Source of the DNA: Lachnospiraceae bacterium
Lineage (GTDB): Bacteria; Bacillota; Clostridia; Lachnospirales; Lachnospiraceae
Reading direction: 5' to 3'
DNA length: 64,000 bases
Assembly (NCBI GenBank): GCA_017520425.1
Contig: JAFXFO010000022.1
Span: 1-64,000 of the forward strand
A program made the position numbers and the translations under genes. Shown in pieces: positions 53,955 through 63,384 of the stretch. How positions within the stretch are numbered: the first letter of the stretch is position 1; each line of letters starts with the position of its first letter. A model generated the notes under the pieces. The model ran no database searches. It was not told where the DNA came from and saw only the letters and a list, made by a program, of their open reading frames with translations.

Positions 53955-54617
53955 TTATTTTCTCTTCCCAACAATCTCATCGTTCTTCTTGTATATACTG
54001 TCAGCAGGCACCATTCCTCGAACACAGCTGGTAGGATAAACATTAGAATTTCTGCCAATGACTGTACCCGGATTCAGTACACTGTTGCAGCCCACTTCCA
54101 CATTGTCACCCAGCATGGCACCTACCTTCTTAAGCCCTGTTTCTACCTGCTCCTCACCATTTTTAATCACCACAAGTGTCTTATCACTCTTTACATTAGA
54201 GGTGATGGAACCTGCGCCCATATGTGCTTTATAGCCCAAAATACTGTCTCCCACATAATTGTAATGAGGCACTTGCACCTTATTAAAAAGAATTACGTTC
54301 TTAAGCTCTGTGGAATTGCCTACTACAGCGCCCTTACCCACAATAGCACTTCCTCTTACGAAAGCGCAGTGACGGATTTCAGCCTCCTCATCTACGATTA
54401 AGGGACCGTTTAAGCAAGCGGTAGGTGCAACCTTCGCACTCTTAGCCACCCAGATGTCTTCTCCCCTTTTTTCATAAACATCAGAATCAAGGGTTTCTCC
54501 AAGCTTTACTATAAACTCCTTTATCTTTGGCAACAGCTCCCAGGGATATACTGCTCCGTCAAATAATTCTGTAGCTATCGTTTCATTCAAATCATACATT
54601 TCCTGTATTGTCAGCAT
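53955..54617 (-). CDS. left-handed beta-helix acyl/uridylyltransferase-like protein
   Basis: A 220-residue protein with hexapeptide repeats forming a left-handed beta-helix (VDEEAEIRHCAFVRGSAIVGKGAVVGNS region, quoted in part as IRHCAFVRGSAIVGKG). It resembles the C-terminal half of GlmU but lacks the nucleotidyltransferase half. The substrate is unknown. The start at 54617 has AGGAAA upstream and overlaps the topoisomerase gene by 26 bases; the longer frame to 54668 overlaps more and is less likely. Confidence 0.8.
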   Translation of the reverse strand: MLTIQEMYDLNETIATELFDGAVYPWELLPKIKEFIVKLGETLDSDVYEKRGEDIWVAKSAKVAPTACLNGPLIVDEEAEIRHCAFVRGSAIVGKGAVVGNSTELKNVILFNKVQVPHYNYVGDSILGYKAHMGAGSITSNVKSDKTLVVIKNGEEQVETGLKKVGAMLGDNVEVGCNSVLNPGTVIGRNSNVYPTSCVRGMVPADSIYKKNDEIVGKRK

Positions 54618-57600
54618 TTTCAGTTTCCTTCCTTTCCTCAAAATCAAATACGATTCTGTTTTCTTCATTCAGCTTCAGATAAGCATCAAAGGCATTGCCA
54701 GCCTTAGAGACAAACCCTTGTACCTTTTCTTCCGTACGTTTATTTGTAAGAAGCTGTGAAATAATGGTATCATCTAAATCCTTACCTGCCACGATGGCCG
54801 GCAGTCTGAATTTACACTCACAGAAATAATTCCTTTTATTCTTTTGCATCTTTCCGGAGCATTTCGGACAAACCAGTTCCGTAGCTACCGTCTCGCCCTC
54901 TCCAAAATCAAAGGTAATACGGCCGTCTTCTCCCAGCTTTAATGCAGCTGAATACATCATTCCGGTTTTTGCCACGAACTTATCGATAATGTCCGTTTTT
55001 CCTTCTGTCAAAAGCTGCTTCAGTTGCTTTTCATTCAGTGCCACGCCTGCTATTTTACCCACGGTAAACTGACAGCTTTCTGCATTATTTCTATCATTAT
55101 TAGCACAGCGGTATCCAAAACGCGTCACCACCACATCAGCTCCGCATATAGGACATTGTACATCTTTTACCTTTTTATCTTCCAGTTCCTCGAAGTCAAA
55201 CTTAAGACCTGTGACCTTGCCCTCTTCGTCCTTGTTTAAAGCAATACGAGCATCAAACTTTTTGCCTGCTTTGGACTTAAAGCCATAGATGGTAGATGTC
55301 CTCTCCTTTTGCAGCAGTTCCTTCACCTGGGCTTCTGTCAAATCCCTACCTGCCATCTTTCCGATGGCAAATTTGCAGCTTTCCGGGTCATCCTTTTTGT
55401 AATTGGAGCAACCGTAACCAAACGTGTTTTTTACGATTTCACCGCCGCAAATAGGGCAATTTACATCCTTTATAACCTTAGCTTCCACTTCTTCAAAATC
55501 AAAAGCAACTGTCGGCATAGCCCCTTCTTCCTTTTGAAGCATCAAACAGGCATCAAACTTCTTGCCGGCCTTTGACTTAAATCCGCGAATGGTTTGCGTC
55601 TTACCGTTCAAGAGTAATTCTTTCACCTGTGCTACAGAAAGTTCTTTATCCGCAATTTTTCCGATGGCAAATCGGCAACCGCTCTTATCCTCTGCGTTGT
55701 AATTGGCGCAACCGTAACCAAAACTCTTTATCAGCAAATCTCCGCCACAGGCAGGACATTTTACATCCTCCAATACCTCCGGCTCATTTTGGAAAGATTC
55801 AAATACTACACTTACCTTTTCGTCTTCTTTTTTCAAGGCCAATGTAGCCGAAAACTTACGTTTATTCTTTCCTACAAAGCCATCAATCAGACGTGTCTTC
55901 CCGGATTCTATCAGTTCCTTAAAATCCTCTTCCGAAAGTACCACTCCGGCAATGCTTCCTACATTGAACTTGCAACCATTCTCTTTATTCCAGTAATTGC
56001 TGCAACCATAGCCGAAGGATGTGGTGGTAAGCTCTCCGCCGCAGGAAGGACAAGCAATCCCCAATGGTTTTCGGGTAGCAATCCCCTTGGATTCCTTACC
56101 GGTAAAGCGATTGATTTGTCTGGCAATATTCTCAGTCAAATCGCTGTTCGCCATGGCAAGTGTCTCCGTACGGATATAATCCTCCAGCTTCTCACGGTAT
56201 TGTTCCATAATCACACTACCGTTTATGATACCCTCCAGACCCTTTTCCCAAGAAGCTGTCATCTTAGGATTCAAAAGGGATGGCACGGACATATTCACCA
56301 CCTCAAAAATCATTTCACCCAGATTTTCCGGGGTTAATATCTGCGTTTTTTCATTCAAATGAATATATCCTATTTTAATCAGTTTCTTAATGATTTCTGC
56401 TCTGGTAGCACTGGTACCGATACCGGTATTCTTAATCTGTGCACGAAGTTCTTCATCCTCTATCAGATTACCTGCATTTTCCATGGCAAGAATAATGGTA
56501 CCCGAAGTATAACGCTTAGGCGGCGAGGTTTTGCCTTCTTTTATGGCATAAGAATCCACCGATACCTCATCACCGGCTTTCAACTGCTCAGCCAGCTCTA
56601 AAAGCTTTTGTTTCTGCTGTTCGCTTTCTTCTTCCCCGTCTGCACTCTTTGGTACACCGCTTATTTCCATATAGCCCTTGGATTTCAATACCTTTGCATT
56701 AGCAGTAAGCTGTTCATTCTTAACATTAACTACCATCTTTACCGCCAGATACTCAGCAGGCGGATAGAATATGCTTAAAAATCTTCTGGCTATCAAATCG
56801 AACACCTTACCATGCAGCCCTGACAATCCGTTCAAACCATTTACCTGCCCTGTAGGCATAATAGCATAATGGTCTGTTATTTTGGAATCATCCACATATT
56901 GGGTTTTTGACAAACCTGTATACAGCTTCTTATCAATAATATTCTGCGTAAATGAAGCCGTTGGTTCATAATCTCTTAACTTATATAAATTCTTATGTAC
57001 TTCCTTTGCCACTGCTGTAGAAAGCACTCTTGCATCGGTTCTGGGATAGGTGGTCAGCTTTCGTTCGTACAAATCCTGTGCAATCTGCAAGGTCTGGTCC
57101 GGGCTGATTTTAAAGAGCTTGGCACATTCTGCCTGAAGTTCTGCCAAGTTAAATAAAAGAGGGGCCTTTTTCTTGGAGATGCTCTTTTCCATATTGGAAA
57201 TAATCGCTTTTTCACCATTCAATTCGTCAATCAGCTGTTTTGCGGATTCTTCTTTCTTAAATCCGTTTTCTTTATACAAGAGAGGGGATTCAAAATACTT
57301 TGAACCTTCTACCGCTTTCCATTCTGCGCCTATCTTACCCTCCGTAAAATAACCCATAACCCTGTAAAAAGGTGTCTCCACAAAATCACGAATTTCACGT
57401 TCGCGGATTACTATCATGCCCAGCACACAGGTCATAACACGCCCCACTGCAATGGCAGTATAGCTCTTTGTAGCCGCCGCATCGTTTAAAAGCTTTCCGT
57501 ATTTTACAGATAATACTCTGGAAAAATTGATACCCAATGCATAATCTTCTATGGTACGCATGATACCCGATTTTCCCAGATTATCATAATCAGACATGGG

Positions 57601-58050
57601 TTTGGCTTCTCTGATACCTCGCTGGATTTCCTCATCCGTCTGTGAGTCAATCCATACTCGCCTTTCTTCCATCCCCTCGCGTACACCGCCGTATTTTCGG
57701 ATATTTTCTTCAATGGTCTGACCTTCTTTTCCGGAGTCTCCCGCCCAATATACGGTATCAACATCCTCTCTGTGCAGAAGGCCGTGGACAATTTCATACT
57801 GCTGTCGTACACTATCAATTACACCGTATTTATATTCTGCAGGCAAAAAAGGCAAGTCTTCCACTCGCCATTTTTTGTACTTTTCATCATATGCCTCCGG
57901 ATACAACATCTCAACCAGATGTCCCACACACCAGGTTATGATATATTCGTTATTTTCTATGTATCCGTTTTGCCGTCCGCCTACTCCCAGCACTCTGGCA
58001 AAATCTCTTGCTACGGAAGGTTTCTCCGTAATAATTAGTTTCTTACCCAA
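54592..58050 (-). CDS. topB: DNA topoisomerase III with five C-terminal modules
   Basis: Type IA topoisomerase, 1152 residues against a usual 650-750. The N-terminal TOPRIM (ITEKPSVARDFARVLG) and the catalytic Tyr in TTYPRTDAR (about residue 334) are intact. From about 660 to the end five tandem modules of about 97 residues each follow (starts near 663, 763, 861, 963 and 1058). Each opens with CPxCGG and a second Cys pair (fourth module CPICGA, fifth shortened), then a Toprim-crawler-like GKT...GFKSKAGKKFDA block. They probably bind single-stranded DNA. The reason for five copies is not known. Confidence 0.93.
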   Translation of the reverse strand: MGKKLIITEKPSVARDFARVLGVGGRQNGYIENNEYIITWCVGHLVEMLYPEAYDEKYKKWRVEDLPFLPAEYKYGVIDSVRQQYEIVHGLLHREDVDTVYWAGDSGKEGQTIEENIRKYGGVREGMEERRVWIDSQTDEEIQRGIREAKPMSDYDNLGKSGIMRTIEDYALGINFSRVLSVKYGKLLNDAAATKSYTAIAVGRVMTCVLGMIVIREREIRDFVETPFYRVMGYFTEGKIGAEWKAVEGSKYFESPLLYKENGFKKEESAKQLIDELNGEKAIISNMEKSISKKKAPLLFNLAELQAECAKLFKISPDQTLQIAQDLYERKLTTYPRTDARVLSTAVAKEVHKNLYKLRDYEPTASFTQNIIDKKLYTGLSKTQYVDDSKITDHYAIMPTGQVNGLNGLSGLHGKVFDLIARRFLSIFYPPAEYLAVKMVVNVKNEQLTANAKVLKSKGYMEISGVPKSADGEEESEQQKQKLLELAEQLKAGDEVSVDSYAIKEGKTSPPKRYTSGTIILAMENAGNLIEDEELRAQIKNTGIGTSATRAEIIKKLIKIGYIHLNEKTQILTPENLGEMIFEVVNMSVPSLLNPKMTASWEKGLEGIINGSVIMEQYREKLEDYIRTETLAMANSDLTENIARQINRFTGKESKGIATRKPLGIACPSCGGELTTTSFGYGCSNYWNKENGCKFNVGSIAGVVLSEEDFKELIESGKTRLIDGFVGKNKRKFSATLALKKEDEKVSVVFESFQNEPEVLEDVKCPACGGDLLIKSFGYGCANYNAEDKSGCRFAIGKIADKELSVAQVKELLLNGKTQTIRGFKSKAGKKFDACLMLQKEEGAMPTVAFDFEEVEAKVIKDVNCPICGGEIVKNTFGYGCSNYKKDDPESCKFAIGKMAGRDLTEAQVKELLQKERTSTIYGFKSKAGKKFDARIALNKDEEGKVTGLKFDFEELEDKKVKDVQCPICGADVVVTRFGYRCANNDRNNAESCQFTVGKIAGVALNEKQLKQLLTEGKTDIIDKFVAKTGMMYSAALKLGEDGRITFDFGEGETVATELVCPKCSGKMQKNKRNYFCECKFRLPAIVAGKDLDDTIISQLLTNKRTEEKVQGFVSKAGNAFDAYLKLNEENRIVFDFEERKETENADNTGNV

Positions 58051-58067
58051 TCCCCTATACTCCTTAT

Positions 58068-58095
58068 TACAAAAAGCTGCTAAGAAAGCAGCTTT
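58068..58095 (-). terminator. intrinsic terminator overlapping GGDEF/EAL stop
   Basis: A nine-pair stem (arms 58087-58095 and 58073-58081, loop of five) is followed on the minus strand by TTGTAA. The last codons (Lys-Leu-Leu-Ser) and the TAG stop of the EAL gene are in the stem and loop. Confidence 0.75.
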
Positions 58096-59753
58096 TCAAT
58101 TTCTTCCACATTTTTTGGTCTGGCAAAATAAAAGCCTTGTATTACATCACAACCAATTTCGTTCAAATACTTATATTGCAGTTCATGTTCCACACCTTCC
58201 GCCACTGCTTCAAAGCCCATGGTTTTCACCATATTGATAATAGACTCTGTAATAACCTGTGTGGCATGATCGTACAAAACTGTATCAATAAAGCTTTTAT
58301 CAATTTTCAGTGTATCAATCGGCAGTTTCTTCAAATATGCTAAAGAAGAGTAACCCGTACCAAAATCGTCAAGGGATATTCTAACTCCATATTCTTTCAA
58401 CGCTTTCAACTTGGTTGCCACACTGTCAAAATCCGCAATTAAAACACTTTCAGTAACCTCAAGCTCGATATATTTCGGATCTACTCCGTATTTCTCAATG
58501 ACGGCTATCAGATTCTCAACAAAATCAATCTTCATATATTGGATAGCAGATACATTAATAGACATAATAATCGGATTTTGATATTTTTTATGCCACTCTG
58601 CGCATTGACGGATACTCTCATCCATCACCCAATTACCAATGGAAATAATGGTACCGTTCTTTTCTGCCAAAGGAATAAATACCGTAGGGCTTATAGTCGT
58701 ATTTTCTCCGGCATCTTCCCATCTGATTAGTGCTTCCACACCCCTAAGTTTCTGTGTATCCGCATAAAACTGAGGCTGATACTGTAACGTAAAATGATTA
58801 TTGGATACCGCTTCCCTTAATTTATTATCCATTTGAACATTATTGAGGAAATCATCCAAAATAGGTGTATCAAAATACTGAATCAGATTCTTACCCAGAC
58901 TCTTGCCCCGAAACATAACAATTTCCGCACAATTAATCAATTCCACAGCATCCTTTGAGGCTTCCGGATAAGATGCCACACCTACCGAAACTGTCACATT
59001 GATTTCCGCACCGTTGCTCAAATAAAAAGGTCTTCTCAGCCTGGTTTGGATTCGCTGATAAATACTATCTACAGTAAAATCGTTTTTTGGCTCATAAATG
59101 GCGATGGAATAAATATCGCTATTGACATGACCAACAATTACATTGGCATTGGATAACTCTTTCAATACACTTCCCAATTGCTGTACAAGCTCGTCTCCGG
59201 CCACCATGCCCATTCCGTCGTTGACCTTGCGGAAATCATCAATATCCACAATCATAACCGAAACAATCTTGTCATCATCCTGGGCATTCCGAATAAACTC
59301 ACCTAAAAGTCTTACGAAATAATTACGGTTATACAAGCCTGTAAGAGGATCATAATATGCCAAATAAGCCAATTCTTCATTCTGACGCTTAAATTTTGTG
59401 ATATCACTGATACATATCAATTTGTTTTTTGGTTTATCATTCTCATCATATTCAACAGTAACATTAATGGAATACCAGTTTTTCTTATTGCGATTTAATG
59501 CTTCACAAAAACCGTTAGGCAATTTCCTCTTTTCCAGATAGACCAGATTTCTAACCTTCTCAACATAGAAATCCGCCATATTGTCATATAATACCGGCAG
59601 GTCTTCTATTGTCTTAATCTCAAAGGGAAAGAATTCATTCCATTTTCCCAATGTACGCACTTCGTCCTCTTCAAAGGAATAAAAAAGGAAGGCATCACAA
59701 GATGTTTCACAAACCAATCGATACATATCAAGCTGATACTGCAATTCACTCAT
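58080..59753 (-). CDS. PAS-like / GGDEF / EAL cyclic-di-GMP protein
   Basis: A 557-residue protein with three parts: a PAS-like sensory region (about 1-130), a GGDEF-type domain (about 145-300) and an EAL phosphodiesterase domain (about 305-557). The GGDEF motif is altered to AGDEL and the I-site Arg is absent (KVND), so cyclase activity is doubtful. The EAL residues look intact: VEALIRWED, a conserved Asn (SINVSAIQ), ELEVTES, DDFGTGYSSLAYLKKL and AEGVE. It most likely degrades c-di-GMP with the GGDEF part as a GTP sensor; this is inference. AGGAGG precedes the ATG. Confidence 0.9.
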   Translation of the reverse strand: MSELQYQLDMYRLVCETSCDAFLFYSFEEDEVRTLGKWNEFFPFEIKTIEDLPVLYDNMADFYVEKVRNLVYLEKRKLPNGFCEALNRNKKNWYSINVTVEYDENDKPKNKLICISDITKFKRQNEELAYLAYYDPLTGLYNRNYFVRLLGEFIRNAQDDDKIVSVMIVDIDDFRKVNDGMGMVAGDELVQQLGSVLKELSNANVIVGHVNSDIYSIAIYEPKNDFTVDSIYQRIQTRLRRPFYLSNGAEINVTVSVGVASYPEASKDAVELINCAEIVMFRGKSLGKNLIQYFDTPILDDFLNNVQMDNKLREAVSNNHFTLQYQPQFYADTQKLRGVEALIRWEDAGENTTISPTVFIPLAEKNGTIISIGNWVMDESIRQCAEWHKKYQNPIIMSINVSAIQYMKIDFVENLIAVIEKYGVDPKYIELEVTESVLIADFDSVATKLKALKEYGVRISLDDFGTGYSSLAYLKKLPIDTLKIDKSFIDTVLYDHATQVITESIINMVKTMGFEAVAEGVEHELQYKYLNEIGCDVIQGFYFARPKNVEEIEKLLS

Positions 59754-59781
59754 CTTACTGCCCTCCTTTGTATTTAGTTTT

Positions 59782-59809
59782 ATTATATACTATTTCCGTG
59801 AAAATTCAA
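59782..59809 (-). promoter_or_regulatory. promoter of GGDEF/EAL gene
   Basis: TATAAT (59782-59787) and TTGAAT (59804-59809) are 16 bases apart on the minus strand. The whole promoter sits in the 68-base gap after asd, so the gene can be expressed alone. Confidence 0.65.
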
Positions 59810-59821
59810 ACAATTTTTCAC

Positions 59822-60907
59822 TTATTTGCGTGTAATATATCCCTGTGCCTTTAACAATTCTGCACAAAGCACCGCACCACCTGCTGCACCTCTTACAGTA
59901 TTGTGGGAAAGACCTACAAATTTGAAGTCGTATACATTATCCTCACGGATACGTCCTACACTGACACCCATACCGTTTTCATAATCCACATCCAGATTTA
60001 CCTGAGGTCTGTTATCCTCTTCCAGATACTGGATAAACTGCTTAGGTGCACTGGGAAGTTCTAATTCCTGAGGCACTCCCTTGAATGCCCAAAGCTTTTC
60101 AATCAGCTGTTCCTTGGTGGGTTTCTTTCTGAACTTAACAAATACAGCTGCGGTATGTCCGTTTAATACAGGTACACGGATACACTGGCAGGTAATTACG
60201 GGGCTGGTAGCAGGTGCAATCACACCATCCTTAATTTCACCCCAGATACGCAAAGGCTCCTTCTCAGACTTTTCTTCTTCACCGCCGATGTAAGGAATGA
60301 TATTCTCAACCATTTCCGGCCAATCCTTAAAGGTCTTACCTGCACCGGAAATCGCCTGATAAGTGGTTGCTACTACTTCATAAGGCTCAAACTCTTTCCA
60401 AGCAGTAAGAACGGGTGCATAGCTCTGGATAGAACAATTGGGCTTAACTGCCACAAATCCTCTTGTGGTACCAAGACGCTTCTTCTGGAACTCGATTACT
60501 TTCATATGGTCGGGATTGATCTCCGGTACTACCATAGGAACATCAGGAGTCCAACGATGTGCACTGTTATTAGATACTACAGGAGTTTCTGTTTTTGCGT
60601 AATCTTCTTCAATCTTCTTGATTTCGTCCTTGCTCATATCAACGGCACTGAACACAAAATCAACTTCTGCAGCAACCTTTTCTACTTCATTTACATTCAT
60701 TACAACAATATTCTTAACCGTTTCCGGCATAGGTGTTGTCATTTTCCAACGGTCACCTACCGCTTCTGCATAGGTCTTGCCTGCCGAACGGGGGCTTGCA
60801 GCGATTGTAGTCACTTCAAACCAGGGATGATTCTCCAATAATGCAATAAATCTCTGTCCTACCATACCGGTACCGCCAAGGATACCTACCTTCAACTTGT
60901 CACTCAT
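59822..60907 (-). CDS. asd: aspartate-semialdehyde dehydrogenase, archaeal/fungal type
   Basis: Reduces aspartyl phosphate to aspartate semialdehyde for lysine, threonine, methionine and diaminopimelate. The 361 residues show the NADP-binding GILGGTGMVGQRFI, the catalytic Cys in KPNCSIQS and GLSHNTVRGAAGG. Length and these blocks match the archaeal/fungal subfamily rather than the usual bacterial Asd. The ATG at 60907 has AGGAG nine bases upstream; the ATG at 60916 directly abuts the ribosome-binding site and is less likely. Confidence 0.94.
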   Translation of the reverse strand: MSDKLKVGILGGTGMVGQRFIALLENHPWFEVTTIAASPRSAGKTYAEAVGDRWKMTTPMPETVKNIVVMNVNEVEKVAAEVDFVFSAVDMSKDEIKKIEEDYAKTETPVVSNNSAHRWTPDVPMVVPEINPDHMKVIEFQKKRLGTTRGFVAVKPNCSIQSYAPVLTAWKEFEPYEVVATTYQAISGAGKTFKDWPEMVENIIPYIGGEEEKSEKEPLRIWGEIKDGVIAPATSPVITCQCIRVPVLNGHTAAVFVKFRKKPTKEQLIEKLWAFKGVPQELELPSAPKQFIQYLEEDNRPQVNLDVDYENGMGVSVGRIREDNVYDFKFVGLSHNTVRGAAGGAVLCAELLKAQGYITRK

Positions 60908-61062
60908 AACTGTCATCTCCTAATCTACTTTGTCCGTCTGTCGCGAACAACTGTCTTTGTTGGGAATATATTACTTGATATAGAAGAAAAAAACAATCAT
61001 CATATCGTAGTATTTTAATACATTTCCACTTATCTTTTTGTCACTTTTGAACAACAAAAATC

Positions 61063-62460
61063 TTATTTCTCGCTTAATTCACCATTTTTCATCATGTATT
61101 CTTTATGGATGGCAACTACTTTCTTCATTACGTCCATACCCGGCGCACCAATGGTAAGACGCTTTTCCACACAGGTTTCCAGTGAAATAGCTTCATATAT
61201 ATCCGCTTCAAACACATCACTGATAGATTTAAGCTCCTCTAAAGTTAAATCATCAATAGAACAATTCTTCTCAATACAGAAAAGCACTAATCTTCCGATA
61301 ATACCATGCGCATCACGAAATGGTACACCTCTGTTCACAAGATAATCTGCTGCATCGGTAGCATTGGTAAAGCCACCCAAAGCACTCTTTGCCATTTTAT
61401 CCTTACGGAATTTCATTGTTGCAATCATGCCATTAAATAAAACCAAACAGTTCTGAACATTTTCCATGGCATCAAAGGCCATTTCTTTATCTTCCTGCAT
61501 ATCCTTATTGTATGCCAAAGGAATGCCCTTCATAGTAGTAAGCAGGGACAATAATGCGCCATAAACACGTCCGGTCTTTCCTCTCACCAACTCAGCAATA
61601 TCCGGATTCTTTTTCTGGGGCATAATACTGCTTCCGGTAGAATAAGCATCATCAATCTCCACAAACTGGTATTCATTACTGTTCCAGATAATGATTTCCT
61701 CAGAGAAACGGCTTAAATGCATCATAATGGTAGCTAAGCTTGCCAAAAACTCAATCAAATAATCCCTGTCAGATACGGAATCCATACTGTTTAAGGTAGG
61801 ACCGTAAAAACCAAGGAGCTGTGCTGTATACTCTCTGTCCAAAGGATATGTAGTTCCTGCCAATGCGCCTGCTCCCAAAGGACAGTAATTCATTCTCTTA
61901 TAAATATCATGAAGACGCTCTCTGTCACGCTTAAACATCTCAAAATAAGCACCGTAATGATGTGCCAATGTAGTAGGCTGTGCCTTCTGCAAATGGGTAA
62001 ATCCGGGCATATAGGTATCCAGATTTTCTTCCATCGTCTTCAATATGGTTTCCATCAGACTCTTTACCAGCACATCTGTCTGAACAACCTGTTCACGGGT
62101 GTACAATCTCATATCCACTGCCACCTGATCGTTACGGCTGCGTCCGGTATGAAGTCTTTTTCCGGCTTCGCCCACTCTGTCAATCAGATTAGCCTCCACG
62201 AAGCTATGGATATCCTCATATTTCATATCAATTACAAGAGTTCCGTTTTCCACATCCTCGAGAATCCCCTGCAATCCTTGCAATATAACTTCCTTATCTT
62301 CCTGTGTAAGTATATTCTGCTTTGCCAGCATTTTCACATGGGCCATACTTCCCTGTATGTCCTGCTTATACAACTTTTTGTCAAAATTAATGGACGCATT
62401 AAACTCATATACCATTCTGTCGGTATCCTTTGTAAAACGTCCTCCCCATAAATCTGCCAT
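61063..62460 (-). CDS. argH: argininosuccinate lyase
   Basis: Last step of arginine synthesis, cleaving argininosuccinate to arginine and fumarate, 465 residues. WGGRFTKDTDRMVYEFNASINFDK is the family opening (quoted in part as WGGRFTKDTDRM), HTGRSRNDQVA follows, and the signature loop is GSSIMPQKKNPD. AGAGGAT lies before the ATG at 62460, the preferred start. It stands alone, with 155 bases between it and asd. Confidence 0.97.
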   Translation of the reverse strand: MADLWGGRFTKDTDRMVYEFNASINFDKKLYKQDIQGSMAHVKMLAKQNILTQEDKEVILQGLQGILEDVENGTLVIDMKYEDIHSFVEANLIDRVGEAGKRLHTGRSRNDQVAVDMRLYTREQVVQTDVLVKSLMETILKTMEENLDTYMPGFTHLQKAQPTTLAHHYGAYFEMFKRDRERLHDIYKRMNYCPLGAGALAGTTYPLDREYTAQLLGFYGPTLNSMDSVSDRDYLIEFLASLATIMMHLSRFSEEIIIWNSNEYQFVEIDDAYSTGSSIMPQKKNPDIAELVRGKTGRVYGALLSLLTTMKGIPLAYNKDMQEDKEMAFDAMENVQNCLVLFNGMIATMKFRKDKMAKSALGGFTNATDAADYLVNRGVPFRDAHGIIGRLVLFCIEKNCSIDDLTLEELKSISDVFEADIYEAISLETCVEKRLTIGAPGMDVMKKVVAIHKEYMMKNGELSEK

Positions 62461-62604
62461 AGTTATCCTCTCCATCCTTTAACTTTCTGTTGATAATAAC
62501 ACAAACCTCGCTTTATTGCAATAGAGTGCTTCGATTTTGCTTTCTGACACCACCTGAAAAGCTAATGAATATAATAAAATCAAACAAAGAAAAGAGCCCC
62601 TTAT

Positions 62605-63384
62605 ATGACACCTTATTTAATTGAACTTAAAAATATATGTTACTCCTACCATACATTACATGGGGAAACAAAAGCTTTGGACCGGATATCCTTCGGCGTT
62701 AAGAACGGGGAATTTGTAGCCATTGTAGGCCCCAGCGGATGCGGAAAATCAACTCTTCTATCCATTATTGCCGGACTTATCAAACCGGAGGAAGGCACCA
62801 TTGCGGTAAATAAACCGGATGGTTCCTTAGGATACCCCAAAATCGGTTATATGTTGCAGAAAGACCACCTTCTTGATTGGCGAAGTGTCTATCAGAACAT
62901 GCTGTTAGGACTGGAAATCCGTAAAGAATTAACACAGGAAAATCTGGATTATGTAGATGAGTTATTGAAAGAATACGGTCTGGGAGCCTTTCGTGACAAA
63001 CGCCCCTTCGAACTGTCCGGTGGTATGAAACAAAGAGCTGCTCTCATTCGTACACTAGCTCTAAAACCGGAGCTTTTGCTTTTAGATGAAGCCTTCAGTG
63101 CCTTGGATTATCAGACCCGCTTAATTGTTTCCGCTGATATTTGTAATATTATTCGCAGCACCGGCAAAACCATGATTATGATTACCCATGATTTATCCGA
63201 AGCGGTACGCCTTGCGGACAGAATCATAGTTTTGACAGCACGACCAGCCACTGTGAAAGCAGAAGTCCCTATTCACCTGACCATAAATGAACCTTCCCCG
63301 CTTGCTGCCATGAATGCTCCGGAATTCAACGATTATTTTAATCTCATATGGAAGGAGTTAAATGATGAAAACTCATTCAAATAG
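62605..63384 (+). CDS. ABC importer ATPase, nitrate/sulfonate/thiamine-precursor type
   Basis: ATP-binding subunit of 259 residues. Walker A is GPSGCGKSTLLS, the signature is ELSGGMKQRAALIRTLA, Walker B LLLLDEAFSALD and the switch His is in ITHDLSEAVRLADR. The closest type is SsuB/TauB/ThiZ-like. The substrate cannot be told; no substrate-binding protein or riboswitch is in view. The ribosome-binding site is weak. A perfect TATAAT lies at 62570-62575 without a good -35 box. It overlaps the permease gene by 20 bases. Confidence 0.9.
   Translation: MTPYLIELKNICYSYHTLHGETKALDRISFGVKNGEFVAIVGPSGCGKSTLLSIIAGLIKPEEGTIAVNKPDGSLGYPKIGYMLQKDHLLDWRSVYQNMLLGLEIRKELTQENLDYVDELLKEYGLGAFRDKRPFELSGGMKQRAALIRTLALKPELLLLDEAFSALDYQTRLIVSADICNIIRSTGKTMIMITHDLSEAVRLADRIIVLTARPATVKAEVPIHLTINEPSPLAAMNAPEFNDYFNLIWKELNDENSFK

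Noticed and set aside
55789-56337. A 182-codon plus-strand open frame inside topB
   Set aside because: Antisense to a conserved topoisomerase with all catalytic motifs; no independent support.
62485-62604. Thiamine riboswitch before the ABC importer
   Set aside because: The 120-base gap has no TPP-type conserved boxes that I can see, so the thiamine-precursor role stays open.
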